Assembly: GCA_030525455.1 (NCBI GenBank) | Contig: JAUNER010000004.1 | Location: 1-64,000 of the forward strand | Origin: Akkermansia sp. | Lineage (GTDB): Bacteria; Verrucomicrobiota; Verrucomicrobiia; Verrucomicrobiales; Akkermansiaceae | Direction of reading: 5' to 3' | Length of the DNA: 64,000 nucleotides | Shown: in pieces, positions 26,848-34,493 of the stretch | How positions within the stretch are numbered: the first letter of the stretch is position 1 | Layout of the letters: every line of letters starts with the position of its first letter | The notes under the pieces: generated by a model | The model's input: only the letters and a program-made list of their open reading frames with translations | What the model was told of the DNA's origin: nothing | The model's database searches: none | Made by a program: the position numbers and the translations under genes

Positions 26848-28017
26848 TCACGGAGGTAAAAGTTCATCGTACGAATCAGACACGGGTTCTGCTTCAATGG
26901 GTGGTAGTAAATCCGTATTATATATATCTTGCAATGCCGGATTTGCCTTATGATTCATTTGCTCAAGTAAAAATAGCACCAAAGGCTTCGCTCTGCAATC
27001 CATTGGCTCGCCTTTATAGTACAATTTTGCGGTGTAGCCATAGTATTTTAGGCTTCCAAAGGCTATTATTTCTTCATCGCTAAGCGGTGGCATATAGTAG
27101 GTCACTTCCATGATTTCTTCACCGTCAGACCAATCTATGGGGTCGGTGAGCCAGCTAATAGTGGGCTCCGGTGCTCGGGTGAGCTCTACTTTTTTATCAT
27201 TAACCTTATCAAAAAATTGAATCTGAATTCTTAAATCTTCGGGTCTTACATTAAGCCCGTCTTTCATAAATATCGGCACTGTCAGCTTTACTCGTTCGCC
27301 GTCTACACATTCATTGTCTCGTGTTTCTTGTATCATCCCAAATGCCATATCCCCACGCACATCTGCCGCCCCGGAAAACCCCGTTTGCAAGTGTTTGGCG
27401 GCTCGTGTGGCATATTTCCCTGCTTTTTCTCGCATCGCATAAACTCGCAAAAAATACTCTCGGGACTTTTCGGCATTCCTTAAACTTTGGTAGGTTAAAC
27501 CATAGTAGTACAGCACAACCGGATTTTCAGGCTCTAGGGTGAGGGCTTGTTCGAGTTTAAGGATGGCTATTTTCAAATCTCCATCTATTTGGGCACTACG
27601 TACTTCTTTAAGCAGTTTCGCCACCTCTTCCGTCATGAGTGGCATAAAATCATCAGGATTTTCTTCGGGCAATGCCTTTTGCTCAATCAATGCCGGATGC
27701 TCTACTAGGGTACTGGGGTCTTGACTTACCGTGCCTGCTTCTGCCAGCATTTCGTCTACAGTTCGCGGTGTTTCAGAGGCGGCCTCATCTACACCGTCAA
27801 ATACCTCTTCACTACTCATTGGCCTTTCTATCATTGAAGTCGGTACGGGGACTTCTACGATTTTTTCTACAGGCTTTTCTATAATTTTTATGCGTGTCGA
27901 TAGACTAAATGACACGCCCACCATAAGCAATAAGATAAAAGACAGCCCACCCAACACACTACATGAGTAGCTAAATGCCGGGTCGTATTCCTTTGAGCTG
28001 TGCCCCTTATCAGTCAT
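26848..28017 (-). CDS. Membrane-anchored TPR protein of unknown function
   Basis: A 389-residue protein with one N-terminal membrane span (about 18-42, GGLSFILLLMVGVSFSL), a Pro/Val/Glu linker (IEKPVEKIVEVPVP), a low-complexity acidic region, TPR-like helices at about 125-200 (ILKLEQALTLEPENPVVLYY), and a beta-rich C-terminal domain at about 215-345. The C-terminus is Pro/Glu-rich. By topology most of it is periplasmic. It is 4 bp downstream of the two-span membrane gene and 13 bp upstream of the pseudokinase/FGE gene, so the three are almost certainly one operon. Confidence 0.8.
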   Translation of the reverse strand: MTDKGHSSKEYDPAFSYSCSVLGGLSFILLLMVGVSFSLSTRIKIIEKPVEKIVEVPVPTSMIERPMSSEEVFDGVDEAASETPRTVDEMLAEAGTVSQDPSTLVEHPALIEQKALPEENPDDFMPLMTEEVAKLLKEVRSAQIDGDLKIAILKLEQALTLEPENPVVLYYYGLTYQSLRNAEKSREYFLRVYAMREKAGKYATRAAKHLQTGFSGAADVRGDMAFGMIQETRDNECVDGERVKLTVPIFMKDGLNVRPEDLRIQIQFFDKVNDKKVELTRAPEPTISWLTDPIDWSDGEEIMEVTYYMPPLSDEEIIAFGSLKYYGYTAKLYYKGEPMDCRAKPLVLFLLEQMNHKANPALQDIYNTDLLPPIEAEPVSDSYDELLPP

Positions 28018-28021
28018 TTAG

Positions 28022-28840
28022 TTATGATTCTGCTTGCTCTTGTGCCGTGGGTTCTTCATCGGCATAGTCAACTATTTCGCCACTATACTGTGCTAAAAAG
28101 GCCTGCATAAACCCTTCTGCATTGTTCGGAGCGTTTTCTTCCTTAAACCCACCATAGGTCAACCCATCTAACCGCACTTTCTTCCCACCGCACTCCTCAC
28201 TCAGTTGGGCGTATGCCAGCCCCTTGAGTTTCCATTGTCTCATGTCCAAACGGCACACGTCTTTGACTTGGAAGCTTTGCCCTGCCGCTTGCACATCGCT
28301 ACCTTTAATTTGCATTTTCCGCCCTAGCGTGCGTATCAGTACATATAGTGCCATTGTGCCCAAAACGATACATACCGTCCCGGCTACCCATTGTTCAAAC
28401 ACTTTTGATTCATCATACGGATGAGCTTCGGGGTCTTGCTCTAGTGCAAATTTTTTCTCTGCCGAGTACATTTCCCAGGCACTACTCCAGCCTTTCCCGG
28501 CGGCCTTCATTAGCTCATAATCGGCCAGAACCTCCGGCCATGGTGTATTTTCTCTGTCTACTCCTTCAGGGAGTGGATATTCTGCCGGAAAGTCTACTCG
28601 TGCATTTTTTACTATTTCTCGCCATGTCATGCTATCGGCATGTCCGCTGTTGACTTCTTTGTCAAATGTCTCACCTGCTTTCACAAAGCATCGATACATG
28701 AGCATTTCCAAGTTCTTTTCTGCATACCCCACACTCCCATCATAGTAAAAATACCCCCCAAACCCTAAAAACATTAGCATCATCATTACGGCTCGCCCTA
28801 TAAACCACCCCGTTGGTTTGCATTCTATCTCTGTCTGCAT
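28022..28840 (-). CDS. Two-span membrane protein, first gene of the envelope operon
   Basis: A 272-residue protein with membrane segments near residues 13-33 (AVMMMLMFLGFGGYFYY) and 152-172 (VCIVLGTMALYVLI), a helical domain between them, and a C-terminal soluble domain that may have a PH-like fold (VKDVCRLDMRQWKLKGLAYA). No recognised family. The ATG at 28840 replaces an upstream TTG. It is followed with a 4-bp gap by the TPR gene. The intergenic region to 28996 contains the divergent promoters for this operon and the Rrf2 gene. Confidence 0.75.
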   Translation of the reverse strand: MQTEIECKPTGWFIGRAVMMMLMFLGFGGYFYYDGSVGYAEKNLEMLMYRCFVKAGETFDKEVNSGHADSMTWREIVKNARVDFPAEYPLPEGVDRENTPWPEVLADYELMKAAGKGWSSAWEMYSAEKKFALEQDPEAHPYDESKVFEQWVAGTVCIVLGTMALYVLIRTLGRKMQIKGSDVQAAGQSFQVKDVCRLDMRQWKLKGLAYAQLSEECGGKKVRLDGLTYGGFKEENAPNNAEGFMQAFLAQYSGEIVDYADEEPTAQEQAES

Positions 28841-28996
28841 ACCCAAAACATACCTAATTCGTTCTTATTCTTCCATAAAAATCCCTCTCCTTCCCCTTGG
28901 TATGACCTACTCTGCTGTTTTTTTGTGTCTGTTCTTTTCCCGTATCTCTATCAGATTTGACTTTTTTTAATTTTATAGTAAACATATAGGAATATG

Positions 28997-29434
28997 ATGA
29001 AGGTTTCCACTAAAGGTCGCTACGCACTGAGATTAATGATTGATTTAGCCGAGCATTACGGCAACGATTTTGTACCTCTAAAAGACGTATCTACTCGCCA
29101 AGGCATTTCTATGCGTTATTTGGAACAGATTATTTCTTCTCTTGTAAAGGCTAGGTTAGTACTCAGCTATCGTGGCAAAACCGGTGGTTATAAACTCTCC
29201 AAACACCCATCTGACATCTCTGCCGCCGACATCCTAAAAGTTTGCGAAGGCCCCATCACGCCTCTTTCTTGTTTAGACAAAGATTGCACCCCTTGCCCCC
29301 GTGCCTCATCCTGTCCTTCTCACCATTTCTGGGCTGGCTTACAATCCGTTATCTCTGATTACCTCTCTGCCATCAGCCTAGATAATCTTAAAAATTCTGA
29401 CTTCATCACCTCCGAACATCCTCACTGTTTGTAA
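28997..29434 (+). CDS. Rrf2-family transcriptional regulator with Fe-S-type cysteines
   Basis: A 145-residue winged-helix regulator: KVSTKGRYALRLMIDLA at the start, recognition helix region ISMRYLEQIISSLVKA and wing LVLSYRGKTGGYKLS. A cysteine cluster near residue 95 (SCLDKDCTPCPRASSC) resembles the Fe-S ligands of IscR/NsrR-type members, so it may sense iron-sulfur or redox status. An AGG Shine-Dalgarno is 6 nt before the second ATG (28997), which is preferred over the ATG at 28994. The last 230 bp of the gene are repeated almost exactly at 31541-31771. Confidence 0.93.
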   Translation: MKVSTKGRYALRLMIDLAEHYGNDFVPLKDVSTRQGISMRYLEQIISSLVKARLVLSYRGKTGGYKLSKHPSDISAADILKVCEGPITPLSCLDKDCTPCPRASSCPSHHFWAGLQSVISDYLSAISLDNLKNSDFITSEHPHCL

Positions 29435-29480
29435 GCTTACCACTCCCTCTCTTTAGAACATACAAACAACACCCTCGCCC
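29204..29480 (+). repeat. Direct repeat copy 1: Rrf2 3' end plus downstream flank (about 277 bp)
   Basis: Near-identical to 31541-31818, with only a few differences (for example GCCGACATC versus GCCGGCATC, TTTAGAACAT versus TTTAGAGCAT). Same orientation, copies 2.3 kb apart. Confidence 0.95.
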
Positions 29481-29489
29481 CACCCCCCC

Positions 29490-29725
29490 CAAGTCCACCA
29501 ACTTAATCAACAGTCGGAGGTATCGGCTGTGCAAAGCAAGATTATCAAGTTCTGCCAAACACCTCGCTCAGTTGCAGAAATTGCAGAAATGATTGGGGTT
29601 AAGGATAAGAAATGGGTAAAGGATAAATACATGAAGCCCTCATTGGCTCGAAACTTGCACTCACTATCCCCTATAGACCAAATAGCCGCTATCAAAAGTA
29701 TCAGACTATTGAGGGAACTCTTTAA
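29490..29725 (+). pseudogene. Frameshifted C-terminal relic of an AlbA_2/RecG-like ATP-binding protein
   Basis: In-frame sequence from about 29490 reads QVHQLNQQSEV then IIKFCQTPRSVAEIAEMIGV and KDKKWVKDKYMKP, a winged-helix tail found at the C-terminus of putative ATP-binding proteins with an AlbA_2 domain (often annotated as RecG-like helicases). Just after 29635 the similarity moves to another frame, reading LIGSKLALTIPYRPNSRYQK to a stop at 29723-29725. A single frameshift therefore splits the relic, and no N-terminal part exists. It begins right after the Rrf2 repeat, which suggests an insertion boundary. The stretch 29726-29850 shows nothing recognisable. Confidence 0.72.
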
Positions 29726-29850
29726 AACATCTTCCTCCAAATCGATGCTTACCCAATTTCAGACAATTATGTATGTAGAAATTGTGCTAACGCTAGACTA
29801 GAAAGATAAAAATAGAGTGCATACTCAAAACTCAACACCTCTCATTTAAA

Positions 29851-29880
29851 AGGTCTGCGGTTCGAGTCCGCTATGCTCCA
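29851..29880 (+). other. tRNA 3'-end fragment (possible attachment-site remnant)
   Basis: The sequence holds a T arm (TGCGG-TTCGAGT-CCGCT, outermost pair mismatched) and a 3' acceptor strand ATGCTCC plus A. The expected 5' acceptor GGAGCAT is absent in the preceding 80 bp, so only the 3' part of a tRNA gene is present. A terminator begins 13 nt later. The rest of the 29881-30216 gap is GC-richer repeat-like sequence without a recognisable gene. Confidence 0.6.
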
Positions 29881-29893
29881 CTTCACTAAAGGT

Positions 29894-29932
29894 CGGGCAG
29901 CTAACATAAGGTTGGCTGCCCGGTTTCTTTTT
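29894..29932 (+). terminator. Terminator behind the tRNA 3' fragment
   Basis: CGGGCAGC (29894-29901) pairs with GCTGCCCG (29915-29922), followed by TTTCTTTTT. Confidence 0.8.
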
Positions 29933-30216
29933 GCCTAATTATCAACGCATCACGCTCGCGTGCACAACGCAGAAACGGCGGGCCCGGCGGGCAAAATGGA
30001 GGGTCAAACTCCCGTTTTTAACCGCCGAGCCTCCCCAAGCCTCCCCTTTTTCGAGCACTGTTAGGCTCCCCTTTAGTTTTCAAATTAGGTAGTTGTTCAC
30101 AGTCTAGCGGTATTATGCTATATCATCCATGTAGGGGATGTGAGACATACAAAATGGGAGACATGGAGTCCCCGACAAGGCTCAATTCCGAGTTCTGATA
30201 AACCACATACAAAAGG

Positions 30217-30912
30217 TTAAGGCTTTCCTGCCTTGCCCGGTAGATTAGGTTTTGGCGAATGACTAAATGAGATGCAGTTTTTGGGACATGCCGAGAGGCA
30301 AGACATGCAGCCGATACAGTTGGGGTGGCGCACAAAATCGGTGTTGGCCACATCAATATTCATGGGGCAGGATTTGCTGCACAGCTTGCAGTTGATGCAA
30401 CGGCTCGTATCGCGACGAATGCCAATGATACGAATCACGCTCAACAAGCCGCGCCGGGCTCCGCCTGTGCAAATGTAATTGCAAAACGGACGATTAAAGA
30501 ATATGCCGACAAGTACAAAGATGATGAGTACAATCAACGAGGCCAGCACAATTTCCTTGCCCTTCATGAGGGCGCTGAGATTTTTGGTGCCTTGCAGGAC
30601 GGTAAATGTCACACCAAGGGTCAGTAGAAAGTAGAGGATGTACCTACTGAGCTGCAAATAACGCTGCACTTTATAAGGCATGCGGAAGAGAGGGAGTTTA
30701 AGCTTGCGACCGAGTTTGTATGCCCAGTCTTGTAAGGTGCCCAATGGGCAAATCCACCCGCAAAAGAGTACGCCAACCAGCAGAGTAGTGGGCAGAAGCC
30801 AATCCGACACCTGCTTGCTGCTGACAATTCCGAGTAGGCAGATACCGAAAAAGATGAGTTGCACCAAGATTCTGGCCGGTTGTATCCACTTGCGTTTGTT
30901 GGTTCGTTTCAT
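30217..30912 (-). CDS. NapH/YccM-type polyferredoxin membrane protein
   Basis: A 231-residue membrane protein with about four spans, the paired cysteine motifs CGWICPLG and CNYICTGGARRG characteristic of the NapH/NosR/CcoG group, and two C-terminal [4Fe-4S] motifs, CINCKLCSKSCP and CIGCMSCLSACPKNC. It is predicted to pass electrons across or along the membrane to an unknown partner. No nap, nos or cco genes are nearby. It is the only apparently intact gene inside the 29.5-32 kb scar. The Rrf2 regulator with Fe-S cysteines lies upstream, but a functional link is not shown. Confidence 0.9.
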   Translation of the reverse strand: MKRTNKRKWIQPARILVQLIFFGICLLGIVSSKQVSDWLLPTTLLVGVLFCGWICPLGTLQDWAYKLGRKLKLPLFRMPYKVQRYLQLSRYILYFLLTLGVTFTVLQGTKNLSALMKGKEIVLASLIVLIIFVLVGIFFNRPFCNYICTGGARRGLLSVIRIIGIRRDTSRCINCKLCSKSCPMNIDVANTDFVRHPNCIGCMSCLSACPKNCISFSHSPKPNLPGKAGKP

Positions 30913-31015
30913 GCCACAAGCATTCTACATGATTTAACGATTGTGTTCAATTCCTATTTTTTTGAGGTAATAAAGCAACTTTACACATTGTACTAAACAC
31001 AAAAACACCTTGCCA

Positions 31016-31097
31016 AGAGGAGGATGCATCCGTTGGGGAGCCGTTGCTCCCGGGAATGTCTGGGCATGCGACGGGTTCAAATCCCCGTCCTCTACCA
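31016..31097 (+). other. tRNA-like sequence or tRNA 3' remnant followed by a terminator
   Basis: The segment ends with a T-arm-like GACGGG-TTCAAATC-CCCGTC and CTCTACCA. AGAGGA at 31016-31021 can pair with TCCTCT at 31088-31093, but the middle does not fold as a clean D and anticodon arm (there is a GGGAGC/GCTCCC hairpin) and the T loop has eight bases. It may be a decayed tRNA or only a 3' end left at an insertion site. The remaining sequence to 31263 is terminator and unassigned. Confidence 0.4.
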
Positions 31098-31110
31098 TTA
31101 CGAAACCGCT

Positions 31111-31163
31111 CATACGACCCGGTATCCACTCCGGTCTAGAAGTCGTATGGGCGTTTTCTTTTT
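31111..31163 (+). terminator. Terminator behind the tRNA-like sequence
   Basis: CATACGAC (31111-31118) pairs with GTCGTATG (31142-31149), followed by GGCGTTTTCTTTTT. It begins 13 nt after the tRNA-like 3' end, as at 29894. Confidence 0.75.
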
Positions 31164-31263
31164 CGCCCACGTTAGCCTCCACACGACGCGATTGGCGGTT
31201 GGCCGGGCATGTACCGCGGCCGGTGGTGCCAAGGCACGTGTGGAGGGCGTTGTGGGGGCATGT

Positions 31264-31540
31264 TTACCGTTTGCTGTGCATTACAAGCTGCCCGTCGTCG
31301 CAGCCCCAGCCTTTTCTTCTCGCTAGAGCTTCGAGGGCTTCCCTTCTCCTGTCCATGGAGCCGTCGGACGGTATGTCGAAAGACCGCATGGCTCTTCTTA
31401 TCACCCCGTCCTCGTCGCGTAGGGCTACGTATACATGTTGGAGTTCAGGAGATTCACTGGCCATGTCCGCCTCAAATAGTTCCGATTCCTCTTGCCGGGA
31501 CACTAGGATGCACGGAGATGGGGCTGAATCAACGGGCTCC
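31264..31540 (-). pseudogene. GC-richer gene fragment of unknown function, cut by the Rrf2 repeat
   Basis: The minus frame ends in a plausible protein tail: SPELQHVYVALRDEDGVI, AMRSFDIPSDGSMDRRREA and LARRKGWGCDDGQ. Its codons are visibly more GC-rich than the neighbours. The frame runs upstream into antisense of the duplicated Rrf2 sequence at 31541, so the true 5' part is missing. Likely a foreign fragment left by recombination. Confidence 0.45.
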
Positions 31541-31818
31541 CACCCATCTGACATCTCTGCCGCCGGCATCCTAAAAGTTTGCGAAGGCCCCATCACGCCT
31601 CTTTCTTGTTTAGACAAAGATTGCACCCCTTGCCCCCGTGCCTCATCCTGTCCTTCTCACCATTTCTGGGCTGGCTTACAATCCGTTATCTCTGATTACC
31701 TCTCTGCCATCAGCCTAGATAATCTTAAAAATTCTGACTTCATCACCTCCGAACATCCTCACTGTTTGTAAGCTTACCACTCCCTCTCTTTAGAGCATAC
31801 AAACAACTCCCTCACCCC
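31541..31818 (+). repeat. Direct repeat copy 2, containing a truncated Rrf2 pseudogene
   Basis: Second copy of the 277-bp segment. It carries the last 76 codons of the Rrf2 gene to the stop at 31769-31771 (CLDKDCTPCPRASSC and the end SEHPHCL) without the DNA-binding half, so it is a pseudogene. The open frame reaching back to 31010 is a chance fusion. Confidence 0.93.
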
Positions 31819-31917
31819 AACCGGGTGCAAAACGCCCTCAAAAGGTCAAAAAGCCATCCGAGAAGTCTCCTCATTAATAAAGACCTCGGAATTATCGCAT
31901 TGAGTGAACATCCCCCC

Positions 31918-32031
31918 CTACTCCAATGTCTGATGAAGCACAGGGATAATGAACTGCTACGGACACACTACATCAAGCTAAAAGGCATAAGCACGAGAGA
32001 TGCCTGCAAATTCTGGGCGATGGCGTGGTGA
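31918..32031 (+). pseudogene. Second integrase C-terminal relic
   Basis: 37 codons plus stop reading LLQCLMKHRDNELLRTHYIK and KGISTRDACKFW, the C-terminus of a tyrosine recombinase. About 85% identical by hand count to 4511-4624, same orientation, with similarity continuing past the stop to about 32063. Upstream of about 31905 the sequences differ. The frame is open back to 31825, but that part shows no recombinase motifs. Confidence 0.68.
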
Positions 32032-32120
32032 GGAAAAGGGCAGTAGCCAAAGTGTAGCCAAACGAAGCAAAAATCTTTGACTTGTCAAAGAGCGAGAAAT
32101 GTAGCATTCTAGTGGGCGTT

Positions 32121-33281
32121 ATGAAGAAGCGCCGTGTTGTCATCCTTGGTTCTACAGGCTCAATAGGAACAAGTGCCTTGAAAGTAGCTCGCGATATTCC
32201 GGAGCGTATGGAAGTCGTAGCTCTGGCGGCAGGGACGAGCACCACGGCTCTTGCAGAGCAAGCTAAAGAGTTTGGAGTCAGCCAAGTTTGCATCTATGAT
32301 GAGACGCGAGCCGATGCTCTGGCAAGTGCTCTACCCGATGCTCGCATTTATACAGGCGAGGCGGGCTTGTGTACCTTAGCACAGTTGCCGGAGGCAGATA
32401 TGGTGCTTATCTCTATCGTCGGTACGGCAGGGCTAAAACCGGCACTAGCAGCGATAGAAGCAGGGAAAGACTTAGCCATTGCGAGCAAGGAAATTCTGGT
32501 CATGGCAGGGCAAATCGTGATGGAAAAAGCACGCAAGGCCGGGGTAAAGGTACTGCCCGTCGATAGTGAGCACAATGCGATTTTCCAATGTTTGAATGGC
32601 AACCATGGTGGGCCGGAAGCCGTATCGCGGCTTATCCTGACGGCATCCGGTGGACCATTCCGCACATGGGCAGCAGAAGATTTAGAAACGGTCACGCTTG
32701 AACAAGCCCTAAAACACCCGACATGGAGCATGGGGCGAAAAATCACCATAGACTCAGCCACCTTATTTAACAAAGGGCTGGAAATGATTGAAGCTCGCTG
32801 GTTGTTTGATGTACCGATGGATAAAGTAGATGTCATCGTACACCCACAGAGCATCGTTCACTCTATGGTAGAGTACAGAGATGGCACCGTGCTGGCACAG
32901 ATGAGTAGCTCTGATATGTGCTTCCCGATTCAATATGCCGTCACCTGGCCGGAACGAGTACCCAATAGTCTGAAGCAACTCAACTTTGCAGAAATCGGGC
33001 AGTTACTCTTTGAAGCACCGCGAACGGATGTATTCCCCGCACTAAATCTGGCCCGTAGAGCCGGAGCAGACAATAGCACAATGGCCGCTGTATACAATGC
33101 CGCTAACGAAGTAGCCGTAGATGCCTTTATTCAGGGTAAACTCAGCTTTACCGGAATCTGGAAGCTTGTAGAAAAAGTTATGGATGCCCATGAAGCCGTA
33201 GACCCGAAAGGCGAGCTAGAACCCATACTGGAAGCAGATGCCTGGGCACGGAAGCACGCCACACTCCTTTTAGAAAAATAG
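32121..33281 (+). CDS. dxr: 1-deoxy-D-xylulose-5-phosphate reductoisomerase
   Basis: Second step of the MEP isoprenoid pathway: NADPH-dependent rearrangement of DXP to MEP. The 386-residue product has the NADPH motif LGSTGSIGTSAL, the metal-site segment LPVDSEHNAIFQCL, and the catalytic/flexible-loop motifs LTASGGPFR, HPTWSMGRKITIDSATLFNKG and HPQSIVHSMVEY. The frame opens at 32082, but the ATG at 32121 gives the usual N-terminus. It lies directly after the scar and 18 bp before the DUF418 gene. Confidence 0.96.
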   Translation: MKKRRVVILGSTGSIGTSALKVARDIPERMEVVALAAGTSTTALAEQAKEFGVSQVCIYDETRADALASALPDARIYTGEAGLCTLAQLPEADMVLISIVGTAGLKPALAAIEAGKDLAIASKEILVMAGQIVMEKARKAGVKVLPVDSEHNAIFQCLNGNHGGPEAVSRLILTASGGPFRTWAAEDLETVTLEQALKHPTWSMGRKITIDSATLFNKGLEMIEARWLFDVPMDKVDVIVHPQSIVHSMVEYRDGTVLAQMSSSDMCFPIQYAVTWPERVPNSLKQLNFAEIGQLLFEAPRTDVFPALNLARRAGADNSTMAAVYNAANEVAVDAFIQGKLSFTGIWKLVEKVMDAHEAVDPKGELEPILEADAWARKHATLLLEK

Positions 33282-33299
33282 AGATTAAGCCATCTCACC

Positions 33300-34493
33300 A
33301 TGTGCACTACAATCTCGAGTAGCCCGGTGCCAAACAGAATTAGCATCTTAGATGTCTTGCGTGCTTTGGCCTTACTGGGTATCGTCATTGTTCATGCACA
33401 TGACCATTTTAATATCTACGAGCTTAGCTTTGCCACAGAAGGCTGGCAATCTTTAGCCAATAGCATCGTTAATTGGTGCTATAATTATCTCTTTGTGGGG
33501 AAAGCCTTTCTTATCTTTTCTTTCCTCTTTGGGGTAAGTTTTTTCATTCAACTTGACCGAAGCGAGCAAAAGGGCATCGACTTCCGCAAGCGGTTTATGT
33601 GGCGGCTGGTACTCTTATGTGGGTTTGGCTTGATTCACAGTTGTTTTTATGATGGGGATATTTTACTGATATTTGGGATATTAGGATTTTTTATTGTCCC
33701 CTTATTTCATTGTCCATCGCGATGGCTTATCATCATGGCCATCATCTGTTTTTTACAGCCGGTGGCCATTTACGATACCCTCGTACAGCATGGCATCTTA
33801 CCCGACTGTCCCCACTCATCCGCCTGGCCCATCTACGTCACTAACTACACAGGACCAAGTAGAGACGAAGTATATATGACAGGCACATGGTGGGAAGTAG
33901 CCCGATTTAACCTCTACATAGGCTTCTGGGGGAAGTGGCACTACATCCTCACCTCTAGCGGGCGGCTATGGCAGACACTAGGGCTGTTTATTGTGGGGCT
34001 ATTAGTTGGGCGTAGTCGATATTTTGAAAACATTCCCCGACATCTCACGCTCACAAAAAAATTACTCATCTACGGCATCGTGACCCACCTGGTACTCGTA
34101 GGCATAGCCGCCTACTACCCGGCTACCCAAAGATTCCTGCAATGCTGGGGGAATTTAGCATTTGGCATAAGCTTTGTAGCCGGCATTATACTGATTTTTC
34201 ACTATTTTAAACTTTCGCACATCAAAGATTTACTCTGTGCCGTGGGCAAATGCACCCTGAGCTGCTATGTAACGCAGAGCATCATCTTTACCACACTTTT
34301 CTTTGGCTGGGGATTTGGGCTTGCCGCCTATGTAGCCCCATGGCTATGCATCGTGCTGGCACTCATCATCTTTTGCATACAAGCGACCATCGCCAAACTT
34401 TGGCTCAAGCATTTTTACTATGGTCCGCTTGAGTGGTTATGGCGGTCCGGGACGATGCAGAAATGGCAGAAAATGAGCAAGCTATCTGCTTAG
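33300..34493 (+). CDS. DUF418 family multi-span membrane protein (YeiB-like)
   Basis: A 397-residue protein with about ten hydrophobic segments. The N-terminal motif ISILDVLRALALLGIVIVH and the C-terminal region VGKCTLSCYVTQSIIF are typical of DUF418/YeiB proteins, whose biochemical role is uncertain (some are linked to acyltransferase-like folds). It is 18 bp downstream of dxr and its 3' end overlaps the convergent ankyrin gene by 12 bp. Confidence 0.85.
   Translation: MCTTISSSPVPNRISILDVLRALALLGIVIVHAHDHFNIYELSFATEGWQSLANSIVNWCYNYLFVGKAFLIFSFLFGVSFFIQLDRSEQKGIDFRKRFMWRLVLLCGFGLIHSCFYDGDILLIFGILGFFIVPLFHCPSRWLIIMAIICFLQPVAIYDTLVQHGILPDCPHSSAWPIYVTNYTGPSRDEVYMTGTWWEVARFNLYIGFWGKWHYILTSSGRLWQTLGLFIVGLLVGRSRYFENIPRHLTLTKKLLIYGIVTHLVLVGIAAYYPATQRFLQCWGNLAFGISFVAGIILIFHYFKLSHIKDLLCAVGKCTLSCYVTQSIIFTTLFFGWGFGLAAYVAPWLCIVLALIIFCIQATIAKLWLKHFYYGPLEWLWRSGTMQKWQKMSKLSA

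Noticed and set aside
31016..31097. Functional tmRNA (ssrA)
   Set aside because: Only a 3'-end-like T arm and CCA are present; no tag reading frame and no tmRNA 5' domain lie upstream.
31010..31771. A 253-codon plus-strand open frame
   Set aside because: Its first part reads through the tRNA-like sequence and its terminator, and only the last 76 codons match a protein, the duplicated Rrf2 tail. It is a chance fusion.
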